A stretch of 64,000 nt of DNA from Clostridium sp. Cult2 (GTDB lineage: Bacteria > Bacillota > Clostridia > Tissierellales > Tepidimicrobiaceae): contig NZ_PPXX01000096.1 in the NCBI RefSeq assembly GCF_021655075.1, positions 1 through 64,000 on the forward strand. The letters run 5' to 3'. The notes below the pieces were generated by a model. It did not search any database. It was given only the letters and a program-made list of their open reading frames with translations, and had not been told where the DNA came from. Each line of letters begins with the position of its first letter. The first letter of the stretch is position 1. Shown in pieces: positions 16,863 through 25,893 of this stretch. Position numbers and translations under genes: made by a program.

Positions 16863-18104
16863 ATGGTAGAGTATCAAAAGGCATTAGATAATCTTGAGAT
16901 GGATGAGATGATTAAGTTTACCCAAGAATTAATAAGAATAAACAGCGTATATGACCCAGATGTAGAGGGAGCTAATGAAGAAAAAGTAGCCAAATATATA
17001 TATGAGTTTTTACTGAATGAGGGATTTGAAGTATATATAGAAGAAGTGGTTCCTGGTAGGCCAAATGTAATTGCTTTTCTAAGAGGAGAAGAAGAAGGGA
17101 AAACTCTACTATTTGAAGGTCATACGGATGTGGTTTCAGCAGGGGATATAAGCAAATGGACTTATGATCCTTTTGGTGGGGAGATTGTTGAAGTAGATGG
17201 GAAAAAAAGAATCTATGGTCGTGGAGCTTGTGATACTAAACAAAACTTAGCAGCAGCTATATATGCAGTGAAAGCTATTAAGGATTCAGCTGTAAAGTTT
17301 AAGGGAAATATTATGCTCTGTATACCGGTAGATGAAGAAGGATTAATGATAGGAATAAAGGATTTTATTAAAAGGGGCTGGGCTGATAATGTAGATGCAG
17401 CCATTATATGCGAACCAGAAGAGAAAAACTTATGCATATATCAAAAGGGTGCAATTCGGATAGGCATTACTTTTGAAGGAAAGATGGCCCATGGCTGTAT
17501 GCCTCTAACAGGGAATAACCCTAATTGGGCAGTTGGAAAAGTCATCAATGAACTGAGGAGATTAGAAAACTTTGAAAAGGATAGGCTGGGAAAACATGAA
17601 TATTTAGGATGGCCAAGCATAACTCCTACTATGATACAAACCCCTATAAAAGGAGTTGCTCAAATCAATGTGATTCCTACCGATGCATATATGACCTTAG
17701 ACATAAGGACAATACCAGGACAAGAACATGATGCTATTAAGAGACAGATTCAAGGGATATTGAATAGATTTAAGGAGCAGTATAGCTATGGTGATGAAAA
17801 ATTCTATGCTCATATGGAGGTATTAGATGATAGACCTTATACTGTAACTTCTCAAGATGAACCTGTTGTTAAAGCTATAGCTAAGGCTTATAAAGATGTA
17901 ATGAAGGATGAACCCATATATAATGGAGTTCCTGGAGCTACAGATGGTACCTTTTTAGCAGTAGAAAAAGGTATCCCAGTAATTGTTACAGGGTCAGGAG
18001 ATAGGGAGGTTCCCCATCAAGTAGATGAATGGTGTGAAATAGAAGATATTATTGAAATCAGTAAAATTTACATTTTAGCAGCTTTATATTATTTGAATGA
18101 ATAA
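16863..18104 (+). CDS. M20-family metallohydrolase (ArgE/DapE type)
   Basis: This is a 413-residue zinc amidohydrolase or deacylase. The co-catalytic zinc ligands are in FEGHTDVVSAG, GRGACDTKQN, PVDEEGLMIG (general base glutamate), ICEPEE and the closing histidine in VPHQVDEW. The dimerisation (lid) domain lies between about residues 200 and 310. Members remove acyl groups from amino acids or split dipeptides. In this operon it is one of three candidate amide hydrolases (with the second M20 protein and the P1-family enzyme) that could split pantothenate or beta-alanyl peptides. The real substrate is not determinable from sequence. Confidence 0.85.
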   Translation: MVEYQKALDNLEMDEMIKFTQELIRINSVYDPDVEGANEEKVAKYIYEFLLNEGFEVYIEEVVPGRPNVIAFLRGEEEGKTLLFEGHTDVVSAGDISKWTYDPFGGEIVEVDGKKRIYGRGACDTKQNLAAAIYAVKAIKDSAVKFKGNIMLCIPVDEEGLMIGIKDFIKRGWADNVDAAIICEPEEKNLCIYQKGAIRIGITFEGKMAHGCMPLTGNNPNWAVGKVINELRRLENFEKDRLGKHEYLGWPSITPTMIQTPIKGVAQINVIPTDAYMTLDIRTIPGQEHDAIKRQIQGILNRFKEQYSYGDEKFYAHMEVLDDRPYTVTSQDEPVVKAIAKAYKDVMKDEPIYNGVPGATDGTFLAVEKGIPVIVTGSGDREVPHQVDEWCEIEDIIEISKIYILAALYYLNE

Positions 18105-18139
18105 TATAATTGAAAAGTTCAATATAGGGGGTGAAAATA

Positions 18140-19057
18140 TTGCTAATAGCCATTATTGGTGCAGGTGCTATGGGAAGTCTATATGGAGGTTATTTATCCA
18201 AAAACAATGAAGTGTATCTAGTAGATATCTGGGAAGAACATGTAAATAGGATAAACGACAAAGGACTAGTAATTATGGAGAAAGAAGAAGAAATAGCGGT
18301 AAATCCCATAGGAGTTACGGATTCTAAAGGTATAGAGAATGTGGATTTAGCTATAGTATTTGTTAAATCCATTCATACAAAAGAAGCTATAGAAAACAAT
18401 AAATCCATAATAGGTCCAAAAACTATGGTGTTATCTCTTCAAAACGGTTATGGAAATTCAGATGATATTGGTGAATATGTAGAAGAATCTAATATTATTA
18501 TGGGGACTACTGCTCATGGAGCAACGATGATTGAACCAGGTAGGATAAAACATGGAGGTAAAGGCAAGACCTATATTGGAAAATTAATTGGGAATAATGA
18601 TGAAAATGTAGTTAGGATAAAAGATGTTTTAGTGGAAGCTGGTTTTGAGACTATTATTTCAAATAATGTAATGGAACTGATTTGGTCTAAACTATTGGTA
18701 AACGTTGGTATAAATCCTTTGACTGCTATCCTTGAAATAAAAAATGGTCAATTGCTGGAGTGGAAGGAAAGCAAAGAATTATTAAAGTTAGCAGTGATGG
18801 AAGGGGTCAATGTAGCTAATGGCTTAGGATTGGATTTTAATAGTGAAGAAGTAGTGGCCAATGTGATAGATGTAGCTAAGGCTACTGGAGAAAATAAATC
18901 TTCTATGTTGCAAGATATATTGAATAAAAGAAAGACTGAAATAGATAAGATTAATGGAGCAATAGTAAAAGAAGGAGAAAGACTAGGTTTAGAAACACCT
19001 GTAAATAGGGTTTTAATGGATTTAATAAAAGTCAAAGAATTATTAGGCAGTCATTGA
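18140..19057 (+). CDS. panE: 2-dehydropantoate 2-reductase family protein
   Basis: This is an NAD(P)-dependent dehydrogenase of about 305 residues, ApbA/PanE family. The dinucleotide fold opens the protein with IIGAGAMGSLYGG, followed by NVDLAIVFVKS, SLQNGYGN and the catalytic region LIWSKLLVNVGINPLTAI containing the conserved lysine, then VNRVLMDLIK near the end. TTG 18140 is the better start: AGGGGGTGA lies six bases upstream and the protein then begins like other PanE proteins. GTG 18131 is inside the ribosome site. Biosynthetic PanE reduces ketopantoate. Beside PanF, PanB and an acylating dehydrogenase it may instead oxidise pantoate released from pantothenate. Related reductases with other 2-hydroxy acids are possible. 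Confidence 0.85.
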   Translation: MLIAIIGAGAMGSLYGGYLSKNNEVYLVDIWEEHVNRINDKGLVIMEKEEEIAVNPIGVTDSKGIENVDLAIVFVKSIHTKEAIENNKSIIGPKTMVLSLQNGYGNSDDIGEYVEESNIIMGTTAHGATMIEPGRIKHGGKGKTYIGKLIGNNDENVVRIKDVLVEAGFETIISNNVMELIWSKLLVNVGINPLTAILEIKNGQLLEWKESKELLKLAVMEGVNVANGLGLDFNSEEVVANVIDVAKATGENKSSMLQDILNKRKTEIDKINGAIVKEGERLGLETPVNRVLMDLIKVKELLGSH

Positions 19058-19114
19058 CACCAGAAGGGTTACATAATCAGGATGTTAAATAATTTAAAGA
19101 AAGGAGGAAGAAAA

Positions 19115-19144
19115 CTGTCCGTTATTTCTCAAACTAATTATTAA
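19115..19144 (+). other. Possible CTG-started mini-ORF in front of yhdT
   Basis: A full-strength ribosome site, AAGGAGG (19101-19107), is followed seven bases later by CTG and eight further sense codons, then TAA at 19142, directly against the GGAGGGG of the yhdT-like gene. No ATG, GTG or TTG start fits. It could be a leader peptide, a decayed start or chance. Confidence 0.2.
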
Positions 19145-19158
19145 GGAGGGGAATTTTA

Positions 19159-19479
19159 ATGTCCATAGGTGATAATGACAAAAACTTTGTAGAGGACCCT
19201 AGGTATAAACAATGTAATAAAGAAGCCATAATTGGATCCATTCTTGGTATATTGAACCTAATTTGGTGGTATGGATGGGGTTATGGACTAGGTTCAAAAC
19301 CCGTATCGGAATACAAATTTATAATGGGTTTACCAACTTGGTTTTTCATGAGTTCAATTGTTGGTGCAATATTGTTTACAGTATTAGCTTTTATAATGGT
19401 AGATAAATTTTTTGTGGATATGCCATTAGAAAGGATGACAGAAGAAGAAGCAAATCAATATATTGAGGGGGTGAAATAA
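19159..19479 (+). CDS. yhdT: YhdT-family membrane protein, PanF partner
   Basis: This 106-residue protein has two hydrophobic segments, about residues 24-47 and 65-85, and the YhdT (DUF997) pattern GLPTWFFMSS followed by a short acidic tail with DMPLE. In E. coli the yhdT gene lies directly upstream of panF, the sodium:pantothenate symporter. The same order occurs here, with the stop of this gene overlapping the panF start. The small protein is thought to be an accessory subunit, though its role is not established. GGAGGGG precedes the ATG. Confidence 0.8.
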   Translation: MSIGDNDKNFVEDPRYKQCNKEAIIGSILGILNLIWWYGWGYGLGSKPVSEYKFIMGLPTWFFMSSIVGAILFTVLAFIMVDKFFVDMPLERMTEEEANQYIEGVK

Positions 19480-20975
19480 TGGATAACTTGCAATTATCAG
19501 TATTAATACCTTTAATTGTTTATTTTGCTGGTGTTTATTTAATAGGTATATATGCAATGAAGTATGTAACAAAAGCAAGAGCTGCAGCTGAGGGCTCAGA
19601 AGAAGGATTTTTGGATGAATATCTATTAGGGGGAAGAGATTTAGGTGGATTTGTTCTGGCAATGACATTAGTAGCTACTTATTTAAGTGCAGGTAGTTTT
19701 ATAGGCGGACCTGGTACAGCTTATACTCAAGGATTAGGATGGGTGTTTCTAGCTATGGCTCAAATGCCTACTGGATATTTTACTTTATCCATATTGGGAA
19801 AGAAATTTGCAATAGTTGCTAGAAAGATAAATGCCCTAACATTAAACGATTTTATTAGAGAAAGGTATCAAAGCAAACCCCTTGTAATTATCACATCTCT
19901 TTCAGTTACATTCTTCTTTATTGCAGCTATGGCTGCACAATGGATAGGAGCAGCTAGACTATTGCAAGGTTCCACTGGAATACCTTATCTAACTGCACTA
20001 ATATTCTTTGCAATAACTGTCATTATTTATACTACTATTGGTGGATATAGGGCCGTTGTATTAACAGATACTTTGCAAGGTGTGGTAATGACTCTAGGAA
20101 CTGCTGCATTATTTGTTGGTGCAATAAAAGCAGGTGGGGGTATTACAAATATAATAAATAGCATGCAACAAGTAGATCCTGGTTTAATTTCACCCTTTGG
20201 TGTAACAGATGGATTTATGACTAAAGCATGGGTTACTTCTTTCTGGGTATTAGTAGGTTTTGCTATTGTAGGTCTACCTAGTGTATCATCAAGAGCTATG
20301 TCCTATAAGGATTGCAAGAGTTTAAATAGAGGAATTAAATATGGTACAGTAGTTTCTATGATACTATTATTAGGTATGCATCTAGTTGGAGCAATGGGCG
20401 TTACTTTAGTTTCAGGGGTAGAATCTGGAGACTTGGTAATACCAACTTTAACAGTACAACTATTTCCAAACTGGATAGCAGGTATTATATTAGCAGGACC
20501 TTTGGCAGCAGTAATGTCCACCGTTGACTCACAACTTTTGATTGTAGTTGGGGCAATGGTAAATGACCTCTATGCTAATTATATAAGACCAGAGGCTAAA
20601 AAGGATTCTCAAAAAATGTCTAAAATCAGTTTTATTGCCACGTTAATAATAGGAGTCATTATATTTATTATTGCTAAAAATCCTCCAGAGCTTATGGTAT
20701 GGTTAAATCTATATGCTAATGCGGGTTTGATTTCAACATTTTTATGGCCAACTATACTAGGATTATATTGGAAAAAAGCCAACAAAGAAGGAGCTATCGC
20801 TTCTATGGTGGTAGGAATAGCCAGTTATATTATATTTAGTTATAAATGGCCAAGACCATTAGGAATGCATACCATTGTTTTACCACTTATATTATCGTTT
20901 ATAGCTTTCGTCCTTGTTTCCAATATGACTGAGGAACCACCTGAAGATGTAATAAAAACCTTCTGGGGAATTTAA
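19479..20975 (+). CDS. panF: Sodium/pantothenate symporter PanF
   Basis: This is a 498-residue member of the sodium:solute symporter family with about 13 membrane segments. It follows the E. coli PanF sequence closely in memory: YLLGGRDLGGFVLAMTLVAT, YLSAGSFIGGPGTAY, a sodium-site region near FFIAAMAAQWIGAARLLQ, TDTLQGVVM, LPSVSSRAMSYKDCKS, and AGPLAAVMSTVDSQLL. Start and stop are clear, and it overlaps the YhdT-like gene by one base. It would bring pantothenate into the cell with sodium. A hairpin with a T-run (20985-21025) follows it inside the operon. Confidence 0.92.
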   Translation: MDNLQLSVLIPLIVYFAGVYLIGIYAMKYVTKARAAAEGSEEGFLDEYLLGGRDLGGFVLAMTLVATYLSAGSFIGGPGTAYTQGLGWVFLAMAQMPTGYFTLSILGKKFAIVARKINALTLNDFIRERYQSKPLVIITSLSVTFFFIAAMAAQWIGAARLLQGSTGIPYLTALIFFAITVIIYTTIGGYRAVVLTDTLQGVVMTLGTAALFVGAIKAGGGITNIINSMQQVDPGLISPFGVTDGFMTKAWVTSFWVLVGFAIVGLPSVSSRAMSYKDCKSLNRGIKYGTVVSMILLLGMHLVGAMGVTLVSGVESGDLVIPTLTVQLFPNWIAGIILAGPLAAVMSTVDSQLLIVVGAMVNDLYANYIRPEAKKDSQKMSKISFIATLIIGVIIFIIAKNPPELMVWLNLYANAGLISTFLWPTILGLYWKKANKEGAIASMVVGIASYIIFSYKWPRPLGMHTIVLPLILSFIAFVLVSNMTEEPPEDVIKTFWGI

Positions 20976-20984
20976 AAAGTACTA

Positions 20985-21025
20985 CCTAGCTTCATTAGTA
21001 CCCACACTGATGAAGCTAGGTTTTT
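20985..21025 (+). terminator. Intrinsic terminator after panF
   Basis: CCTAGCTTCAT and ATGAAGCTAGG form an 11-base stem followed by TTTTT. The loop is TAGTACCCACACTG. It splits the catabolic run into two parts, so the downstream genes may be read through at a lower level or from their own promoter. Confidence 0.8.
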
Positions 21026-21062
21026 ACAGATAATTTATATAAAGGTTGGAGGGGATTATTTA

Positions 21063-22343
21063 ATGAAAGATTATAATGAAATAAAAAGAGCTATAGACCA
21101 AGCTGTAGAAAGTTTAGAAGAAGAATTAATTGAGTTTGCAAAGGAGATTGTAAGAATTCCTACTGAGAATCCTCCTGGAAGGTATTATCCAGAATGTGCT
21201 GAAGCTATAGGCAATATGATGGAGAAAATAGGTTGTGAAGTTGAGTATGTAAATGTTCCTCATGAGTTATTACCTAAATTAGCACCAAAAGGAGAAAATC
21301 TTCCAAGAGTAAATGTTATAGGAAAATACAAAGGAACATTAGAGAGACCTAATATACATTTTTCCGGTCATTATGATGTAGTACCTGCTGGGGATGGATG
21401 GTCTGTAGACCCATATGAAGCAGTTGTAAAAGATGGTAAATTATATGGCAGAGGTTCTTCTGATCAGAAATCTGGTATTGTATCTCAGATATTTGCTATT
21501 TATGCTCTTAAGAAAGCAGGGATAAAATTAAAAGGAACCATAATATCAAGTGCTACACCTGATGAAGAAACGGGTGGAGAGGCAGGGATGGGCTATTTAG
21601 TTAGAGAGGGATATTTGAGTAGCAAAAATACAGATTACTGTGTAATAACTGAATGCTTAGATGTGGATAAGGTTTGTCTTGGACATAGAGGAACATTATG
21701 GTTTGAGTTGATTACAAAGGGAGTTCAAAGTCATGGGAGCATGCCTTATGAAGGGGTTAATGCAATTGAAAATATGGTAAAAGTATTAAATGCAATAGAT
21801 AAAGAAATTAGACCTTTATTGATGTCAGGATCTAAGTATCCCATCCAACCTGTAGAATGTAGGAAAAGCACATTGACTGTTACCACTATAGAGGCAGGGA
21901 ATAAGGTTAATACGGTTCCAAATCACTGTAAGGCTACATTTGATTGGAGACTTATTCCTGAACAAAGTGTATCCTGGGCAAAAGAGATGATAGTATCCAT
22001 ATGTGATAAATTGAAGGATGAGAATCCAAACTTTGATTATGAATTTAATGTAATTATGGAAGTTGAACCTACTATAGTTCCCGATAATACAGAGGTGGTA
22101 AATGCGTTTTTATCAGCTGGGAAAGAATTTCTCGGTAAAGAGATGGGATTTTCACTAAGTCCTGGTAGTGATGACCAGAAATATGTGGTAAAGGAAGGCA
22201 ATATGGATCAATGTATAGTATATGGACCAGGGCCTTTAGTGTTAGCCCATAAGGTGGATGAATATGTAGAAATAGAAGATATGAAAAATTCTGCAAAGAT
22301 TATGGCCCTAGCTGCTACAATGTTATTAGGGATTGAAGAATAA
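21063..22343 (+). CDS. M20-family metallohydrolase (ArgE/DapE type), second copy
   Basis: This is a 426-residue zinc hydrolase. Metal ligands lie in FSGHYDVVPAGDGW, GRGSSDQKSG, TPDEETGGEAG (base glutamate), ITECLDVD and the C-terminal LAHKVDEYVEIED. It differs clearly from the M20 protein at 16863, so the two are not a recent duplication. GGAGGGG precedes the ATG. As an ArgE/DapE-type deacylase or dipeptidase it is another candidate for splitting the imported amides or peptides, perhaps those brought in by the OPT transporter that follows after 51 bases. Confidence 0.85.
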   Translation: MKDYNEIKRAIDQAVESLEEELIEFAKEIVRIPTENPPGRYYPECAEAIGNMMEKIGCEVEYVNVPHELLPKLAPKGENLPRVNVIGKYKGTLERPNIHFSGHYDVVPAGDGWSVDPYEAVVKDGKLYGRGSSDQKSGIVSQIFAIYALKKAGIKLKGTIISSATPDEETGGEAGMGYLVREGYLSSKNTDYCVITECLDVDKVCLGHRGTLWFELITKGVQSHGSMPYEGVNAIENMVKVLNAIDKEIRPLLMSGSKYPIQPVECRKSTLTVTTIEAGNKVNTVPNHCKATFDWRLIPEQSVSWAKEMIVSICDKLKDENPNFDYEFNVIMEVEPTIVPDNTEVVNAFLSAGKEFLGKEMGFSLSPGSDDQKYVVKEGNMDQCIVYGPGPLVLAHKVDEYVEIEDMKNSAKIMALAATMLLGIEE

Positions 22344-22394
22344 TTAAAATCAGGAATAGAGTGGACTATCTGAAAATAAAAGGGGGTAAATTTG

Positions 22395-24026
22395 ATGAAA
22401 CATGGGGCAGAAAATATGAAATATGCAAAGAGTTTCAAAGAACAATTCACACTTAGAAGTGTGATTATTGGAGCAATTGGCTCCGTAATAATAACAACTA
22501 GTTCAATGTATGTTGCATTAAGGATGGGAGCATTACCTTGGCCTACTATTTTTGTTGCAGTCATGTCTATGACCATATTGAGGATTATGAAGAATACTAA
22601 CTTAAATGAAATTAATGTAACCCATACTGCTATGTCAGCAGGAGGTATGGTTGCTGGAGGATTAGCCTTTACTATTCCAGGAATTTGGATGCTGGATCAA
22701 GGTGCAGATGTTAGTTTTATGGCTCTATTAGCTGTTACTTTATCTGGAGCACTTTTAGGGGTAATATTTACAGCCTTAATAAGAAAGTATTTTATTGAAG
22801 GAGAAAAGCTACCTTTTCCAATGGGTATTGCTGCTTCTGAAACTGTTCTTGCAGGTGATGAAGGAGGAGAAAAAGCAAAAATATTATTTTCTACACTAGG
22901 GCTTACAGCGGTATTTACAGCTATTAGAGACTGGTTTGGTAAAATACCAGGGGCTTGGTTACCTGCAAAGCTAGCTGCAAAGAATATATTCTTTGGGCTA
23001 TGGGTATCTCCTATGGCTGTAGGAATTGGATATTTAATTGGACCTTTGTTTACAGGCGTATGGTTTTTGGGAGCTGTAATTTCCTATTTTTTCTTAATAC
23101 CAGTAGGAGTAAAGGTAGGTTGGTTTGCCGATGTAGGAGTAGCTTCTGCTTTTAAAGACAGCTTAGGAATTGGGCTTATGGTAGGTACTGGTATAGGTAT
23201 ATTGGTAAAAGGAATATTACCTAAGGCAAAAGAGATTTATGGTCCAATGATTAGCGGGAGAGCAGCAAAAGAAGGCGGAGTCAATATGAAATGGGTACCA
23301 ATGGGGCTAGTAGCTATAGCATTTTTGCTTACTATATTTACTAAGATGGGATTTTTTGCCTCCGTTTTAACTATATTAGGAGTATGGTTGACAACAGCTA
23401 TGGCAGCTTCAATAACTGGTCAAACAGGAATCAACCCCATGGAGATATTTGGTATAATAGTACTGTTAGTCGTTAAAGCAGTGACAAAAATTGGTGGAGT
23501 AGAGGCATTTTTAGTTGCAGGAGTAGTTGCTGTGGCAAGTGGATTGGCTGGAGATGTATTGAATGATTTTAAGTCAGGATATATATTAAAAACTGATCCA
23601 AAAGCTCAGTTAATAGCAGAATCCATAGGTGGAATAATAGGGGCTATTGTATCGGTTATTGTAATGTTTGTAATGTTTAAAGCCTATGGAACTATGGGTC
23701 CAGGAACTGAATTGCCAGCGCCACAAGCTTATGCAGTATCTACTATGGTAGGGGGCTTACCAAACCAGACTGCATTTATAGCTGGTGGCATAATTGGATT
23801 AGTATTATACCTACTCAACATACCTGGAATGACTTTGGGTATAGGAATATATTTACCAATGTTCATATCCACTACTGCATTTTTAGGTGGATTGATTCAC
23901 CTAATCGTTTCAAAGACTAAACCAGAATGGCTAGATAAAGGTACTATTGTTTCCTCAGGACTTCTAGGTGGAGAAGGGGTAACAGGAGTAATTATTGCCA
24001 TCATCAAAGTGTTGACTATGTCATAA
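22395..24026 (+). CDS. OPT-family oligopeptide transporter
   Basis: This is a membrane protein of about 543 residues and roughly 14 hydrophobic segments. The N-terminal stretch FTLRSVIIGAIGSVIITTSS, the early NVTHTAMSAGG, and the PFPMGIAASETVLAGDEG loop identify the bacterial OPT/YSL-like transporter family. Members import di- to oligopeptides or metal-peptide complexes with protons. ATG 22395 has AGGGGGT seven bases upstream; a TTG three bases earlier is a less likely start. In this operon the substrate could be beta-alanyl or other peptides handled by the adjacent M20 and P1-family hydrolases. That link is inference. Confidence 0.85.
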   Translation: MKHGAENMKYAKSFKEQFTLRSVIIGAIGSVIITTSSMYVALRMGALPWPTIFVAVMSMTILRIMKNTNLNEINVTHTAMSAGGMVAGGLAFTIPGIWMLDQGADVSFMALLAVTLSGALLGVIFTALIRKYFIEGEKLPFPMGIAASETVLAGDEGGEKAKILFSTLGLTAVFTAIRDWFGKIPGAWLPAKLAAKNIFFGLWVSPMAVGIGYLIGPLFTGVWFLGAVISYFFLIPVGVKVGWFADVGVASAFKDSLGIGLMVGTGIGILVKGILPKAKEIYGPMISGRAAKEGGVNMKWVPMGLVAIAFLLTIFTKMGFFASVLTILGVWLTTAMAASITGQTGINPMEIFGIIVLLVVKAVTKIGGVEAFLVAGVVAVASGLAGDVLNDFKSGYILKTDPKAQLIAESIGGIIGAIVSVIVMFVMFKAYGTMGPGTELPAPQAYAVSTMVGGLPNQTAFIAGGIIGLVLYLLNIPGMTLGIGIYLPMFISTTAFLGGLIHLIVSKTKPEWLDKGTIVSSGLLGGEGVTGVIIAIIKVLTMS

Positions 24027-24039
24027 AGGGGGATTCTAT

Positions 24040-25023
24040 GTGAAAGAACAGAATATTAAAGAAATACAATTTACAGATATTGATGGAATAAAGGTAGGTC
24101 ATGCACAAGATTTGGGGGCTGCAACGGGTTGTACAGTCATTATATGTGAAGAAGGAGCAACAGCTGGTGTTGATGTAAGGGGAGGTTCTCCTGGGACTAG
24201 GGAGACTGATCTATTAGATCCACAAAATTTAGTAGATAAAATCCATGCTGTAATGTTATCGGGAGGCTCAGCCTTTGGGCTGGACGCAGCTTCTGGAGCT
24301 ATGAAATACCTAGAAGAAAGAGATATTGGATTTGATGTACAAGTTACAAAGGTACCTATAGTATGTAGTGCAGTATTGTTTGATTTAGTAGTAGGAGACT
24401 ATAGGGTAAGACCAAATTTAGAAATGGGCTATCAAGCTTGCGTTAATGCTACAAATAAGGAGTGTCCTAATGGTAACATAGGAGCGGGAACGGGGGCTAC
24501 TGTAGGAAAATTTTTAGGCATAGAAAGAGCTATGAAGGGTGGGCTAGGATCCTTTGCTGTCCAGATAGGAGATTTAAAGGTAGGTGCAATTGTAGCAGTA
24601 AATGCATTAGGGGATATTATCAATCCAGAAACTGGAGAGATACTAGCAGGTTTATTAGATGAAAATCAGGAAAAACCTGTTGGAACTGAAAATATTATGG
24701 CTGAAAAGTATAGTGAAAAGAAGAATATTTTTAGTGGCAATACCACTATTGGCCTTGTAGCAACTAATGGAATATTTACAAAATCTGAAGCTAATAAATT
24801 GGCTTCCATGTCTCACAATGGTTATGCTAGAACTATGAGACCAGCCCATTCTATATTTGATGGAGATACTATATTTACCATGGCAACAGGGAAGATAGAA
24901 GCGGATATAAATGTAGTAGGATTTTTAGCAGCAAGAACTATGGAAAGAGCAGTAATAAATGCCATTAAATCCGCAGAATCAGCTTATGGATTTAAGTCAT
25001 ATAAGGAATTAAGGAGGGCATAA
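24040..25023 (+). CDS. P1-family (DmpA/NylC-like) N-terminal nucleophile amidohydrolase
   Basis: This 327-residue protein is a self-processing hydrolase of peptidase family S58/P1. The N-terminal part shows IDGIKVGHAQDLGAATGCTV, VDVRGGSPGTRETDLL and the oxyanion region VMLSGGSAFGLDAASG. The cleavage site is NTTIGLVATN, where the Thr after Asn would become the nucleophile, as in the nylon-oligomer hydrolase NylC, rather than the Gly-Ser of DmpA. The family includes enzymes that cut beta-peptides and omega-amino acid amides, so it is a good candidate for releasing beta-alanine. GTG 24040 follows AAAGGGGG. It is two bases from panB and surely co-translated with it. Confidence 0.85.
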   Translation: MKEQNIKEIQFTDIDGIKVGHAQDLGAATGCTVIICEEGATAGVDVRGGSPGTRETDLLDPQNLVDKIHAVMLSGGSAFGLDAASGAMKYLEERDIGFDVQVTKVPIVCSAVLFDLVVGDYRVRPNLEMGYQACVNATNKECPNGNIGAGTGATVGKFLGIERAMKGGLGSFAVQIGDLKVGAIVAVNALGDIINPETGEILAGLLDENQEKPVGTENIMAEKYSEKKNIFSGNTTIGLVATNGIFTKSEANKLASMSHNGYARTMRPAHSIFDGDTIFTMATGKIEADINVVGFLAARTMERAVINAIKSAESAYGFKSYKELRRA

Positions 25024-25025
25024 AA

Positions 25026-25868
25026 ATGAAAACCAAAATAACAACCTTAGACTTTAAAAAAATGAAAAAAGAGGGTAGAAAACTTAGAATGGTTACTGCT
25101 TATGACTATCAAATGGCTGCTTTAGTTGATAAGTCAGAAATAGAACTAATCCTTGTAGGCGATTCATTGGGGATGGTTGTGCTAGGATATGAAGGAACCA
25201 TTAATGTGACCATGGAAGATATGATTCACCATATTAAACCAGTGGTTAAGGGAGCACCAAATACTTTCATAGTAGGAGACTTACCTTTTGGATCTTACAA
25301 TGTAAGCGTTGAAAAAGCAGTAGAAAATGCCATTAGACTAATGAAAGAAGGAGGCTGTGACTGTATAAAATTAGAAGGTGGAGTTAATGTGGCAGAAAAA
25401 ATTGAAGCAATAGTGGAAGCAGGAATACCGGTTATGGCTCATATTGGATTAACGCCACAAACTAGTTCTCAATTAGGTGGATTTAAAGTACAAGGGAAAG
25501 ATGCAGGAGCAGCTAAGAAAATATTAGAAGATGCTAAAGCTGTAGAAGCGGCGGGAGCGTTTTCTGTAGTAGTGGAATGTGTGCCTTCCCAAATAGGAAA
25601 ACTAATATCTGAAACCTTAGAAATACCAACAATAGGCATTGGAGCAGGGGTTCATTGTGATGGTCAAGTATTGGTGACCCAAGATATGATAGGTATGTTT
25701 GACCAATTTGTGCCTAAATTTGTTAAACAATATGCTAATGTTGGAAATATAATAGTGGAGGCATTTAATACCTATAGTAAAGAAGTACAAGAAGGTAAAT
25801 TCCCAGAAGATATCCATAGTTTCAATATGAAACAAGAAGTATTGGATGAGTTAATAGCTGAAAAATAA
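25026..25868 (+). CDS. panB: Ketopantoate hydroxymethyltransferase
   Basis: This is a 280-residue TIM-barrel enzyme. The PanB pattern is complete: MVTAYDYQMAALVDKSEIE, VGDSLGMVVLGYEGT, the metal and substrate site GDLPFGSYN, IKLEGG, VMAHIGLTPQ, ECVPSQIGKLIS and GIGAGVHCDGQVLV. PanB normally makes ketopantoate from 2-oxoisovalerate and methylene-tetrahydrofolate. The reaction is reversible. Without panC or panD nearby, and beside PanF and catabolic enzymes, the reverse reaction (ketopantoate to 2-oxoisovalerate plus a C1 unit) is plausible. The operon ends at the terminator that follows at 25894. Confidence 0.93.
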   Translation: MKTKITTLDFKKMKKEGRKLRMVTAYDYQMAALVDKSEIELILVGDSLGMVVLGYEGTINVTMEDMIHHIKPVVKGAPNTFIVGDLPFGSYNVSVEKAVENAIRLMKEGGCDCIKLEGGVNVAEKIEAIVEAGIPVMAHIGLTPQTSSQLGGFKVQGKDAGAAKKILEDAKAVEAAGAFSVVVECVPSQIGKLISETLEIPTIGIGAGVHCDGQVLVTQDMIGMFDQFVPKFVKQYANVGNIIVEAFNTYSKEVQEGKFPEDIHSFNMKQEVLDELIAEK

Positions 25869-25893
25869 CAATAAAGTCCCGTCATAAATATAC

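Noticed and set aside
14039-25868. Ordinary pantothenate biosynthesis operon
   Set aside because: panC and panD are missing, a pantothenate importer is present, and the regulator, aminotransferase, acylating dehydrogenase and hydrolases are of catabolic type.
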